DNA from: a virus
Strand: one strand, 5' to 3'
Length of the DNA stretch: 45,447 nt
IMG/VR virus record: IMGVR_UViG_3300037882_001543
Location: 1 to 45,447 of that record
The notes under the pieces were generated by a model. It was not told where the DNA came from. It made no database searches and saw only the letters and a list, made by a program, of their open reading frames with translations. This document shows positions 31,239-38,477 of this stretch, piece after piece (position 1 is the stretch's first letter; every line of letters starts with the position of its first letter). Both the position numbers and the translations under genes were made by a program.

Positions 31239-31590
31239 AGTACCAAATGCGTATACCCCGAACATGACACAACCCCCCCTACAGTCCACACAATACGTTC
31301 ACATTACTGGTTCAGTACCCATCACAACGACCGTCCTTATCATGCCGCTCTATGACCTACCCCTTGCCGCCCAATTAATCCCCTGTAAACTCGATACGCT
31401 TAAGTGGCGTCTCGTCCACCATCGAGAAACATTCAAGGCAGTCTACAGGCGTGAGGGAACTGGTCGGCGTGTGCGTTTAATGAGTGCCGCTGAGATATTA
31501 CGCATGCGGGCCTTGATGCTTAAAGGGCCTGGTTTAGAGGACGTGTTGCTTCCGTATAACGCCACCATCGCGAGCGCCATGGGTAAATAA
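31207..31590 (+). CDS. Possible HTH DNA-binding regulator
   Basis: 127 residues from ATG 31207, after GGGGGAA, overlapping the preceding gene by 32 bases. The N-terminal 50 residues are Thr/Pro-rich. The rest (LPLAAQLIPCKLDTLKWRLV, REGTGRRVRLMSAAEILRMR) resembles an excisionase/MerR-style helix-turn-helix with a basic wing. A shorter product from Met at 31342 is possible. Confidence 0.5.
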   Translation: MGTLSPYTAHKVPNAYTPNMTQPPLQSTQYVHITGSVPITTTVLIMPLYDLPLAAQLIPCKLDTLKWRLVHHRETFKAVYRREGTGRRVRLMSAAEILRMRALMLKGPGLEDVLLPYNATIASAMGK

Positions 31591-31592
31591 AC

Positions 31593-31826
31593 ATGCTCCG
31601 TATACCCGCCTCTGTGACCTTACCCTTCGGTTACCGAGTCACGGTTAAACAATCCTCGACTATCCCACACGATTGCGATGGTACATGGGACTCTGACACG
31701 CGCACGATTACCATTCGTAAGTCATTGCCTCTTAAGAGACGTGTCTATATCCTTGGGCATGAACTCGGCCATGCGTGGCTTGACTGGCAGCATGAGTATT
31801 TAGACCGTGATGAGGCGAAGCCATGA
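31593..31826 (+). CDS. ImmA/IrrE-like small zinc metallopeptidase
   Basis: 77 residues with HELGHAWLDWQHEYLD (HExxH zinc site at residues 56-60) after a strand-rich N-terminus (GYRVTVKQSSTI, TRTITIRKSLPL). ImmA/IrrE proteins cut repressors (ICEBs1 ImmR, DdrO). A Cro/CI-type HTH protein is encoded nearby on the opposite strand (32022), so repressor cleavage is plausible. Shorter than full ImmA proteins; overlaps the next gene (ATGA). Confidence 0.72.
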   Translation: MLRIPASVTLPFGYRVTVKQSSTIPHDCDGTWDSDTRTITIRKSLPLKRRVYILGHELGHAWLDWQHEYLDRDEAKP

Positions 31827-32020
31827 CGATACGCGAACTCATTCAGCAACTCCACACCTACCCACTTGATGCGACGATAGAAGTCAATGACCCAGAAGGG
31901 ACCATGAATTATCCGCACGTGGGGTTGGATTATAGCTCTGACACCCATACCCTAGAGATCTTCGGGTATTTTGGCAATGAGGCCAAGCCTAGGGTATGTT
32001 ACGAGTGGAAAAGCTATTGA
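31823..32020 (+). CDS. Conserved small phage protein
   Basis: 65 residues: TIRELIQQLHTYPLDATIEVND is a pattern found in small phage proteins, followed by beta strands (HTLEIFGYFGN). Overlaps the ImmA-like gene and ends one base before the convergent HTH gene. Function unknown. Confidence 0.65.
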   Translation: MTIRELIQQLHTYPLDATIEVNDPEGTMNYPHVGLDYSSDTHTLEIFGYFGNEAKPRVCYEWKSY

Positions 32021-32021
32021 A

Positions 32022-32228
32022 TTAGAGACCCCCCATATTCCAGGTACAGGGCCATTTTGCTTGGGAGGCAAGTATAAGGACCAGCAGCTTGGATGCAGTT
32101 TGAGGGATTGGATGCAAGCCCATTTCCCATCTTGTGATGGTGTTACGATCTACCCCTAATAGATCGCCTAGGCCTGTTTGTGTCAGACCTAGGCGTTTTC
32201 GTATGTGTTTAAGTTGGGTAGGCGTCAT
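32022..32228 (-). CDS. Cro/CI-type HTH transcription regulator
   Basis: 68 residues from ATG 32228. LKHIRKRLGLTQTGLGDLLG and VDRNTITRWEMGLHPIP form a classic HTH_3 domain (helix, GLTQ turn, recognition helix with R-x-T-I-x-R-W-E). No dimerisation domain beyond about 15 residues, so it resembles Cro or an antitoxin more than a full CI. Probably controls the divergent or leftward promoters nearby. Coupled (ATGA) to the zinc-finger gene. Confidence 0.85.
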   Translation of the reverse strand: MTPTQLKHIRKRLGLTQTGLGDLLGVDRNTITRWEMGLHPIPQTASKLLVLILASQAKWPCTWNMGGL

Positions 32229-32395
32229 ATCACTTTCAACACTTGCTCTAATTGATCGGAACACCCAATACAATACTGCGGCCCGAATCGATCTGAGAAA
32301 ATAAAGCTCATCCCCGCACACCCAAGGCATTGCTCGGCATCATCTAATACCCGCCATGTTTCCTTGTCGAGTTTGTATGTATCGTACGTATTCAT
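32225..32395 (-). CDS. 56-aa zinc-ribbon-like protein
   Basis: ATG 32395 follows GGGGGGATA. Two CxxC pairs (CLGCAG and CIGCSD) about 18 residues apart suggest one zinc-binding ribbon. Possibly a DNA- or protein-binding accessory of the HTH regulator. Stop overlaps the regulator start. Confidence 0.6.
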   Translation of the reverse strand: MNTYDTYKLDKETWRVLDDAEQCLGCAGMSFIFSDRFGPQYCIGCSDQLEQVLKVI

Positions 32396-32396
32396 A

Positions 32397-32744
32397 TTAT
32401 CCCCCCTCAGCTTTAACGATTGCGCGTCTGACTGCTTGCGTGGCTACATCATTATCATCGGGTGCAAGACATGATTCGATTCTCTTTAACGCTTCTAACA
32501 TCTCAGGCGCGGCGGCGATTAGGCGGGCGGCGGTCTTTTGTTCATCTAAGGGTATAGCGGTTGAGAAACGTACTCGTGCGAAGCATGGTTTATAATCTCC
32601 ATCTCCGTCTAAGGACATGCCCTTGACATTAGCAGTGAGAGGCCAATCCTTCCCATATGTTTTGCCTGTCATGGGATCTTTTCCATCACATGGATCATAG
32701 TCTGCCGTCCACGGTCCCGGTGTCTGTGTGGTCTGTGTGGGCAT
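32397..32744 (-). CDS. Conserved phage protein with TPGPW...LIAAAPEMLEAL motif
   Basis: 115 residues from ATG 32744, correctly spaced after GGAGG. Begins PTQTTQTPGPWTADYDPCDG and has KTAARLIAAAPEMLEALKRI, a signature shared by many phage proteins of unknown role. The annotation rests on that signature. The start at 32777 is not preferred. Confidence 0.75.
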   Translation of the reverse strand: MPTQTTQTPGPWTADYDPCDGKDPMTGKTYGKDWPLTANVKGMSLDGDGDYKPCFARVRFSTAIPLDEQKTAARLIAAAPEMLEALKRIESCLAPDDNDVATQAVRRAIVKAEGG

Positions 32745-32777
32745 GGTGTCCTCCTGGTTAGGTGTTATCTCAATCAT

Positions 32778-32936
32778 CTAACCTAAATCGATATTTCTAA
32801 AGGCGCAGTAATTAAGTGTCTCCACAATGTATCGGGCGAAATTTGCCTCTACCTTCGTTATTTCTGCTACCGGCTCATTCTTACCTAAGCGCATAATCTC
32901 CCAACAATCGGCCTGCTCAATCAATATATATCGCAT
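32778..32936 (-). CDS. 52-aa small hypothetical protein
   Basis: ATG 32936 preceded by GGGAGG. Beta-alpha small protein (YILIEQADCWEIMRLG; VEANFARYIVETLNYC). Unknown. It belongs to the leftward operon from the promoter at 33199-33228. Confidence 0.6.
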   Translation of the reverse strand: MRYILIEQADCWEIMRLGKNEPVAEITKVEANFARYIVETLNYCAFRNIDLG

Positions 32937-32962
32937 TCTGCCTCCCTTATGTGTGGTTATAA

Positions 32963-33160
32963 TTAATGAGTTATTATGCCAAGGTAAGCCGCGACAGCTT
33001 GTTGTCGTGTGGGCCAACACTGATACGAACAACCCGAAGTATCATAGGGGCCAACTCCCCATTGCATACCGTTAACGAGAATCATATATGCATGATCGAT
33101 TGTTTCGACTACTTCAGCGTGTTGCGTAATATAATAATCTTTGTTCGTGACTTGTTTCAT
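32963..33160 (-). CDS. 65-aa small hypothetical protein, promoter-proximal
   Basis: ATG 33160 after AAGGGGGC. Aromatic-rich (NKDYYITQHAEVVETIDHAY, QWGVGPYDTSGCSYQCWP) with a C-terminal helix (TRQQAVAAYLGII). First gene after the palindrome-bearing promoter, so it should be under that control. Confidence 0.6.
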   Translation of the reverse strand: MKQVTNKDYYITQHAEVVETIDHAYMILVNGMQWGVGPYDTSGCSYQCWPTRQQAVAAYLGIITH

Positions 33161-33198
33161 ATTGCCCCCTTGGTTAAGTGTTTAACTCTCATGATTAA

Positions 33199-33228
33199 AT
33201 AGTACGCTACATAGCGTCGCATTGTCAA
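33199..33228 (-). promoter_or_regulatory. Leftward promoter with palindromic operator
   Basis: On the minus strand TTGACA (33223-33228), spacer 18, TACTAT (33199-33204). A perfect palindrome ACGCTA-CA-TAGCGT (33204-33217) fills the spacer, where a bound repressor would block RNA polymerase. The HTH regulator or RHH-like protein is the natural candidate. Single copy seen. Confidence 0.72.
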
Positions 33229-33271
33229 GCTTTATTTTCACATTTTATTAATTTATTTTCTCTCTATCTAA

Positions 33272-33448
33272 ATGTCCAAAACTATCTCATTCGATGATTG
33301 CTTTGTTGTGGTCTTTGAGCCTGTTGACGCGTGCCGATTACATAAGGACTTAATAACCCTTGCAAGTAATAGGCCATTACCCACTAACCTGGAACACATG
33401 AGAGACCTATTAAATGACTACACCGGCCTTGACGATCGGGCGCATTAG
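33272..33448 (+). CDS. 58-aa hypothetical protein upstream of the small terminase
   Basis: ATG 33272 with an intact frame to TAG. Sequence is mixed (FVVVFEPVDACRLHKDLITL; NLEHMRDLLNDYTGLDD), resembling a small folded protein with C-terminal helix. No Shine-Dalgarno upstream, so it may be weakly expressed or start elsewhere. Faces right towards the terminase genes. Confidence 0.4.
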   Translation: MSKTISFDDCFVVVFEPVDACRLHKDLITLASNRPLPTNLEHMRDLLNDYTGLDDRAH

Positions 33449-33555
33449 TGGTCAAAATACCTTAGGCTACCATCCACGTCGATTGTTATTAATTGATCCT
33501 AGGGCAACTGTGCGCGTCATTTTTTCACCTTCATAGCTAAAAGGATACTATTTGT
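33449..33555. other. Short gap before the small terminase candidate
   Basis: 107 bp between the 58-aa reading frame and 33556. It holds no gene that I can support. A GATCCTAGGGC stretch and an AT-rich tail precede AAAAGGAT, the ribosome-binding site for the next gene. Confidence 0.4.
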
Positions 33556-34035
33556 ATGAGTGATGAGTTAAACAAGGGAATCGCTAAACGTGGTCAGAAG
33601 CATAGTGAGCTTCCACTAACCACAGCCTCATTGAGACAAGAACTATTAGAAGCTGCTGGATTTGATCGTGATGCTCAGATAGAAATCATGTGTGAGGTTG
33701 TGGAAGGTGCGAGAGAAGCCATGAAGGCCGATAAGGAAACACCTGGATTCTTCATGGGTAAACTTGAGAGTGTCCATAGACAACCAGATCATGGTGCAAG
33801 AGCAAAGGCTAGAGACCAGCTTGTTGATATCATCGGCGCCAGTGGGAAGGCTGCTAGTATACAACATGACAAAGGACCTAGACCAGAGATACCATTGCCA
33901 CCCTGGATGTTGAACATGACATTCAATGGTACTCAGGCACCTAGTATGATACTTGAGGGCGCGCCTATAGGGGACACTGATACACCCAAGCTAGACTCTA
34001 TCATAACAAATGATGAGGATATCAGTCATTTGTAA
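33556..34035 (+). CDS. Putative small terminase subunit
   Basis: 159 residues from ATG 33556 (AAAGGA about 11 bases upstream). Helical N-terminal half (TASLRQELLEAAGFDRDAQI, CEVVEGAREAMKADK) and a Pro/Asp-rich C-terminal tail, a layout common among small terminases. The assignment relies on location before the large terminase, with about 680 bp of repeats between. The protein might instead be an early DNA-binding factor. Confidence 0.5.
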   Translation: MSDELNKGIAKRGQKHSELPLTTASLRQELLEAAGFDRDAQIEIMCEVVEGAREAMKADKETPGFFMGKLESVHRQPDHGARAKARDQLVDIIGASGKAASIQHDKGPRPEIPLPPWMLNMTFNGTQAPSMILEGAPIGDTDTPKLDSIITNDEDISHL

Positions 34036-34123
34036 TGACTGTATCTAAATGGATACACCTATTGACTACTAATGAGAGCTAGAGCCTGTAGCAAGTGCCT
34101 TATAACCTACTGATATCATTGAT

Positions 34124-34294
34124 GTCTCAGCGTGAGACGGACTGTGAGACGTGTCTGTTTCCTTATATATCAATAGGTTAGCCTATACACGTCTCACATC
34201 TCATGCCGTGAGACGCCTTGAGACGCCTCGTGAGACGCCTTGTGTTTCCTTATATATCATATAGTTAAGCCCATTTTATGGCAATCCGTCTCAC
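34124..34294. repeat. Iteron-like cluster of TGAGAC/GTCTCA sites
   Basis: TGAGAC occurs at 34133, 34145, 34209, 34219 and 34231 on the plus strand and as GTCTCA at 34124, 34191 and 34288 (eight copies within 171 bp; seven of the eight extend to TGAGACG or CGTCTCA). 34124-34138 forms a perfect inverted repeat with a 3-bp centre. The last three direct copies are 10-12 bp apart, one helical turn. Confidence 0.85.
34157..34259. repeat. Two copies of GTTTCCTTATATATCA (34157-34172, 34244-34259)
   Basis: A perfect 16-bp direct repeat, each copy directly downstream of TGAGACG sites and followed by an ATAG, 87 bp apart. AT-rich and easily melted; probably an unwinding element or regulatory site. Confidence 0.85.
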
Positions 34295-34312
34295 TTTTCC
34301 CCCAGAGAGGGG

Positions 34313-34321
34313 TGTGGATAA
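34313..34321 (-). promoter_or_regulatory. DnaA box TTATCCACA
   Basis: TGTGGATAA on the plus strand, perfect match to the DnaA consensus, 19 bp beyond the last TGAGAC-type site. It would let host DnaA load at this region. Confidence 0.6.
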
Positions 34322-34578
34322 GTGGGGGATTATGTGTATGATAAACCATACACTATGCATCTCGATTATCGTCAACTCTCTCAATATATAACTCATTGAT
34401 AAGATTGAATAGACCTTGATGAGTTTACATACTAGTTATTATCAGACATCACCATTTCGCCCATAAATTCGATAAAAAGACCCCCCACCCCATAATTGTA
34501 GCAAGTCTAGTCCGTACATGGGAACTCATTTCGACGCCGTATCTATTTTTGACGAGTTTGAAAAGTTGTTACCTTTCC

Positions 34579-34606
34579 GTGACATACTGTACCGAAGGCG
34601 TATAAT
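34579..34606 (+). promoter_or_regulatory. Sigma70-type promoter for the terminase/structural genes
   Basis: GTGACA (34579-34584), spacer 16, TATAAT (34601-34606). Predicted start about 34613, giving a leader of about 100 nt before the large terminase gene. It appears readable by the host sigma70. Confidence 0.65.
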
Positions 34607-34667
34607 AGCGGTCCTCCAAGCAATCTTGTCAAGCTCGCCCACCTTGCCTTGTAATGTCTCTCTATAG

Positions 34668-34690
34668 CCCCCTAGTAACGTACTGGGGGG
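34668..34690 (+). promoter_or_regulatory. Stem-loop in the large terminase leader
   Basis: CCCCCTAGTA, loop ACG, TACTGGGGGG: ten base pairs including one U-G. It lies 24 bases before the ATG of a gene with no Shine-Dalgarno sequence, and is not followed by a clear U tract. It may stop readthrough or control translation of the terminase gene. Confidence 0.5.
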
Positions 34691-34714
34691 TCCCGCCTTT
34701 CCTTTCAACACCTT

Positions 34715-36097
34715 ATGGCCATTGAGTTCTTCTATAAGCCTAGAGCCTACCAGCAGCCCCTTATTCAATATATGTTCAGCGGGGGCATGAAAAGGAAAAG
34801 GGCAGTCGTCGTATGGCATAGGCGAGCGGGTAAGGATATCACCATGTGGAATATCCTCATCACTGCCGCCATCTATGACCGCATAGGGACGTACTTCTAC
34901 TTCTTCCCTACGTATGGACAAGGGAAGAAGATCATTTGGGACGGTAAGGACTTTGATGGTCGTAAGTTCCTTGACTATGTCCCGGCTGAGTTAATAGCGA
35001 AGGGGCGCGATGGAAAGCCCCTCATTAATGAAACGGAAATGCAGATTGAGCTTGTCAATGGCTCAATCATTCAAATCATCGGTACTGATCGCATTGACTC
35101 TATCGTAGGTACGAATCCAGTCGGTTGCCTATTCAGCGAGTACTCCATCCAAAAACCAATGGCCTGGAAGCTCATCCAGCCCATCCTCATGGAAAACGGC
35201 GGCTGGGCTGCCTTCGTCTACACCCCCCGCGGCCATAATCACGGCTATACTCTCTACCAAGCAGCCCAAACCGAACCAGGCTGGTTTCATCAAGTCCTTA
35301 CTGCTGACGATACCAAGCGAGAAGATGGCACACCTGTCATGCCCCTTAGCGAAATTGACTCGCTTCGAAGGCAAGGCACTGACGAGGACTTGATACAGCA
35401 AGAATACTACTGTGCCTTCAGTGGAGCGACCCAAGGCGCTTATTACGGCAACTTGATGAAGCTCGTACAGGCTGAGGGGCGTATCAAGCGCATCCCTTGG
35501 GAACCGAAGTTTCCCGTTGAAACGTGGTGGGATCTTGGACGAAATGACGCGAATGTGATCTGGTTCGTTCAGAAAATAGATCGAGAAGTAAACGCTATAG
35601 ATTGTTATGCGAACAGCCAACAAGGATTAGGGCACTATGTCAAATATGTCAGAGATAAGGATTATACATATTCTCGGCACGTTCTCCCTCACGACATCAA
35701 TGTCACTGAGTATAGCTCCAATGTTAAACGTATCGACGTGGCAAGGAGTCTTGGTCTTAAGCATATTGATGTTGCCCCTAAGTTACACATTAGCGAAGGT
35801 ATTGAAGCTGTACGAATGCTCTTACCCCGATGTTCCTTCGATCAAGGCAAATGTGAAAAAGGTATCCTAGCTCTCCAAGAATACCATAAGGAATGGGATG
35901 ATGAGAAGTACTCCTTCAGCGATACCCCCGTGCACGATTGGGCCTCGAACTATGCCGATGCTTTTCGTACCGGCGCAATCGTAGACCGCCCTACCGCCAA
36001 GTCCCACGCGCAACAATTCGCCGATTCGTCCTTCAGTGTCTTCTCCCCTAACCAGCAAGAGAGTGCGGAGTCTCAGTATTCAGTCTTTGGAGCGTAA
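34715..36097 (+). CDS. terL: Terminase large subunit
   Basis: 460 residues. N-terminal ATPase with deviant Walker A WHRRAGKD (residues 34-41), motif FFPTYGQGKKIIW, and a Walker-B-like GCLFSEYS near 138. C-terminal RNase-H-like nuclease: WWDLGRNDANVIWF (first Asp near 272) and HDWASNYADAFR (around 416). Pumps DNA into the procapsid using ATP and cuts it. Standard order relative to portal and scaffold. The ATG lacks a Shine-Dalgarno sequence, unusual for a key gene. Confidence 0.92.
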   Translation: MAIEFFYKPRAYQQPLIQYMFSGGMKRKRAVVVWHRRAGKDITMWNILITAAIYDRIGTYFYFFPTYGQGKKIIWDGKDFDGRKFLDYVPAELIAKGRDGKPLINETEMQIELVNGSIIQIIGTDRIDSIVGTNPVGCLFSEYSIQKPMAWKLIQPILMENGGWAAFVYTPRGHNHGYTLYQAAQTEPGWFHQVLTADDTKREDGTPVMPLSEIDSLRRQGTDEDLIQQEYYCAFSGATQGAYYGNLMKLVQAEGRIKRIPWEPKFPVETWWDLGRNDANVIWFVQKIDREVNAIDCYANSQQGLGHYVKYVRDKDYTYSRHVLPHDINVTEYSSNVKRIDVARSLGLKHIDVAPKLHISEGIEAVRMLLPRCSFDQGKCEKGILALQEYHKEWDDEKYSFSDTPVHDWASNYADAFRTGAIVDRPTAKSHAQQFADSSFSVFSPNQQESAESQYSVFGA

Positions 36098-36098
36098 T

Positions 36099-36578
36099 AT
36101 GGCGGTCCCATCTAATCCTATCGTTCGCGGTTTAACGGCAGTCGCCACAATGGGCGCGTCTGAAGTTGTACGGGCTGGTATTGGCGCTGGGAAGGCGCTT
36201 ATCCAAGGTGGGAATGTAGTGAAGGGCGTGAAAAACGCCATGTCTACGAAAGGGCATATTGACCGCCTCACCGTTAGCAAAGATGTCATTGGCGGTGGGA
36301 CATTGAGGGGTGTTGGCACTCCGGCGACGAATGCGCTCCAAGGGGGTTTAGCCGAAGAAGCACAAAATAGATTCATGCCCCAAATGCCGAAAGCCCCCGA
36401 CACAATGGCGAATCTTGCCTCAATGCCCGATTCCTCGTCACTAACCATGTCTCCCGCTTCCTCTATCCGTAACCGACGTAATTTTTCCACGCTGCTTACG
36501 AGTCCCGCTGGGGTTGGTAATTCGGCTGTGGAGAAAAAAACACTTCTAGGCGGAACAAGCGGGGTGCTTGGACGATAA
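36099..36578 (+). CDS. Small virion/tail assembly protein (gp6.7/gp7.3-like)
   Basis: 159 residues from ATG 36099, GGAG seven bases upstream. Gly/Ala-rich N-terminus, a flexible Met/Pro/Ser stretch, and a C-terminal RNRRNFSTLLTSPAGVGN ... KKTLLGG pattern seen in small tail assembly proteins near the portal of podoviruses. Role inferred from this pattern and location. Coupled to the portal gene (TAATG). Confidence 0.6.
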   Translation: MAVPSNPIVRGLTAVATMGASEVVRAGIGAGKALIQGGNVVKGVKNAMSTKGHIDRLTVSKDVIGGGTLRGVGTPATNALQGGLAEEAQNRFMPQMPKAPDTMANLASMPDSSSLTMSPASSIRNRRNFSTLLTSPAGVGNSAVEKKTLLGGTSGVLGR

Positions 36579-38239
36579 TGCCCTCTAAAGCTGAACAACT
36601 CATCAAGCGTTACGATACGCTCAAGACCGCCCAAGCAAACTGGCGTACGACTTGGCAAGAACTTGCCGACTACATCCTACCAAGTCGAAAGAATATCCTG
36701 TCCAAACGTACGCCAGGGGTTAAGCAAACAGAGAAATTATTCGATAGTACCGCACCCGATAGTGCCGTCAAGTTGGCGTCATTCATCGCGGGCTCGCTCT
36801 CGAATATGTCGATTCAGTGGTTCTCGTTGAAGATGCGCTCTGAGGATCTAAACGATGACAAGGATGTAGCGGAATGGTTGGATCAGTGCTCAAGGATTAT
36901 CTATCGCTCACTTAAACAGTCTAACTTCAACACCGAATCTCAAGAACTTTATCTAGACTTAGCCGTATTTGCTCTAGGTGCTTTACTCGTCGACGAGAAG
37001 GAAGACGGCGGGTATCTATTTAGAGCGGAAGCGATTGGCTCATATGTCATCGTCGAGAACGCTGAGGGGATGGTTGATACTATCTTTCGGCGCGTCGAGA
37101 TGCCTTTATGTGCTGCGGCGTATAAATGGGGCAAGGAGAACCTCAGCGAGAAGTCGCAGGAGAAGCTATTAAAGAACCCCGACGAGATGCTTGAGATCAT
37201 TCACGCCGTCATGCCGCGCCATACCGCGCCGAATGGGCGGATGAAACAAAACAAGCCCTTTGCGTCATATTACATCGAATACGAGAAGAAGAAAATCATT
37301 GATGAAGGTGGCTATGATGAAATGCCCTTCATGGTTGTTAGGTGGAGTAAGTCAGCGGGTGAAACTGAGGGCAGAGGACCTGGCTTCACTGCGCTCCCTG
37401 ATATTAAAACTCTCAATAAGGCGGATGAACTTACACTTAGGGGATGGGCAAAGATCATCGCCCCGCCGTTGAAGGTACGAGAGGATGGTGTCATTGGACG
37501 AGTCAAGACGCAACCTGAAGCCCTTACGGTTGTCAGAGACATGGACGCTCTCATGCCCATGGAACAAGGGGGAAAGTGGGATGTCAACGCTGCCCTTACA
37601 GCAGACCGCCGCAACTCCATTAGACGTTATTTCTACGCTGACCAACTTCAACTTCCCGACAAGACAATCATTACTGCGACAGAAGTAGATCGGCGTATTG
37701 AACTGATGCAGCAAATTCTCGGCCCTACCACGGGGCGCTTTGAATATGAGCTATTCAATCCCTTAGTCAGTCGTCTCTTTAAGATCAAGATGCGCCGTAA
37801 GGAACTTCCCCCGGTACCTTCTAAAGTACTCGAATACGCCAAGCAGAATCATGTTGAAATTGACGTAGAGTACGAAGGGCCTTTGTCAAGGGCGCAAAGA
37901 GGCGGCGAATTGATGGCCTTCAATAAACTCTTGGCGGGAGCCATGGGCATCCTCCAAGTCAATCCTCAATCGCGCATCATGGATAACCTTGATGATGATG
38001 CGGCCTATAAATTCCTTGTCGATGTAACGGGTTCGCCTAAGAAACTTAGTCGTCCTGATAAGGATAGAGACGGCATTCGTGAGCAAGCCGCACAAGCCGT
38101 CGAACAAGCCCAAGCTCAGCAAAACGCAAACATGGCCGCCGATACGACACAGAAAGTTGCAAGTGCGAATACTGACTTAACCGCCGCACAACAACCTCAG
38201 GAGGCTAGCCCATTTGGCACGCCCGCGCAAGCAGCCTAA
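36578..38239 (+). CDS. Portal (head-tail connector) protein, T7 gp8-like
   Basis: 553 residues. The opening KAEQLIKRYDTLKTAQANWR followed by TWQELADYILPSRKNILSKR is the hallmark of podoviral head-tail connecting proteins, with FIAGSLSNMSIQWFSLKMRS near 70-90. The C-terminal about 70 residues are Gln/Ala-rich. Forms the dodecameric ring through which DNA enters and leaves. Overlaps the Bbp19-like gene by 26 bases. Confidence 0.9.
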   Translation: MPSKAEQLIKRYDTLKTAQANWRTTWQELADYILPSRKNILSKRTPGVKQTEKLFDSTAPDSAVKLASFIAGSLSNMSIQWFSLKMRSEDLNDDKDVAEWLDQCSRIIYRSLKQSNFNTESQELYLDLAVFALGALLVDEKEDGGYLFRAEAIGSYVIVENAEGMVDTIFRRVEMPLCAAAYKWGKENLSEKSQEKLLKNPDEMLEIIHAVMPRHTAPNGRMKQNKPFASYYIEYEKKKIIDEGGYDEMPFMVVRWSKSAGETEGRGPGFTALPDIKTLNKADELTLRGWAKIIAPPLKVREDGVIGRVKTQPEALTVVRDMDALMPMEQGGKWDVNAALTADRRNSIRRYFYADQLQLPDKTIITATEVDRRIELMQQILGPTTGRFEYELFNPLVSRLFKIKMRRKELPPVPSKVLEYAKQNHVEIDVEYEGPLSRAQRGGELMAFNKLLAGAMGILQVNPQSRIMDNLDDDAAYKFLVDVTGSPKKLSRPDKDRDGIREQAAQAVEQAQAQQNANMAADTTQKVASANTDLTAAQQPQEASPFGTPAQAA

Positions 38240-38477
38240 ATCACTACACGTTCTGGTTCGTGATGCCTTTTCTACGCCACTCGGTAAGTCTGCCCTTGAT
38301 GAACTTATACGAGTCTATGTTCACAATAGGGCCTTCGAGAAAGACCCCTATCGGACCGCGTTCATGGCGGGGCAACGTGACCTCGTTCTCACCCTCGAAC
38401 ATTACACAAACGGCCAATCACTGGAGATAGACGACGATGGCGGAAACGCTGATAACGACACCTTTGACGACATCTAA
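38214..38477 (+). CDS. Bbp19-like small phage protein
   Basis: 87 residues from TTG 38214, GGAGG nine bases upstream. VRDAFSTPLGKSALDELIRV and TAFMAGQRDLVLTLEHYTNG match the pattern of the Bbp19 family (after the Bordetella phage protein), commonly encoded between portal and scaffold genes. Role uncertain, maybe head assembly. Acidic Asp/Asn-rich end; overlaps the scaffold gene. Confidence 0.7.
   Translation: MARPRKQPKSLHVLVRDAFSTPLGKSALDELIRVYVHNRAFEKDPYRTAFMAGQRDLVLTLEHYTNGQSLEIDDDGGNADNDTFDDI

Larger units (their letters stand above)
34036..34714. other. 680-bp non-coding region: candidate origin and/or packaging site
   Basis: This gap, the longest in the genome without a gene, contains eight TGAGAC half-sites, a duplicated 16-bp AT block, a perfect DnaA box, hairpins GTGTATG/CATACAC (34334-34353) and AACTCAT/ATGAGTT (about 34390-34425), and AT-rich sequence. 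It ends in a promoter for the large terminase. The layout is that of iteron-type origins, but the location between terminase genes also suits a packaging recognition site. Short reading frames here (up to about 19 codons) are not supported. Confidence 0.65.

Noticed and set aside
30813-33160. Lysogeny module with integrase
   Set aside because: Regulator genes are present, but no tyrosine or serine integrase, excisionase pair or tRNA-type attachment site was found.
34526-34921. Minus-strand 131-codon frame in the terminase leader
   Set aside because: It overlaps the terminase start and promoter in antisense, has no ribosome-binding site and shows no recognisable motif.
35129-35623. Minus-strand 164-codon frame opposite the large terminase
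   Set aside because: Fully antisense to a well-supported gene with no start signal or motif.
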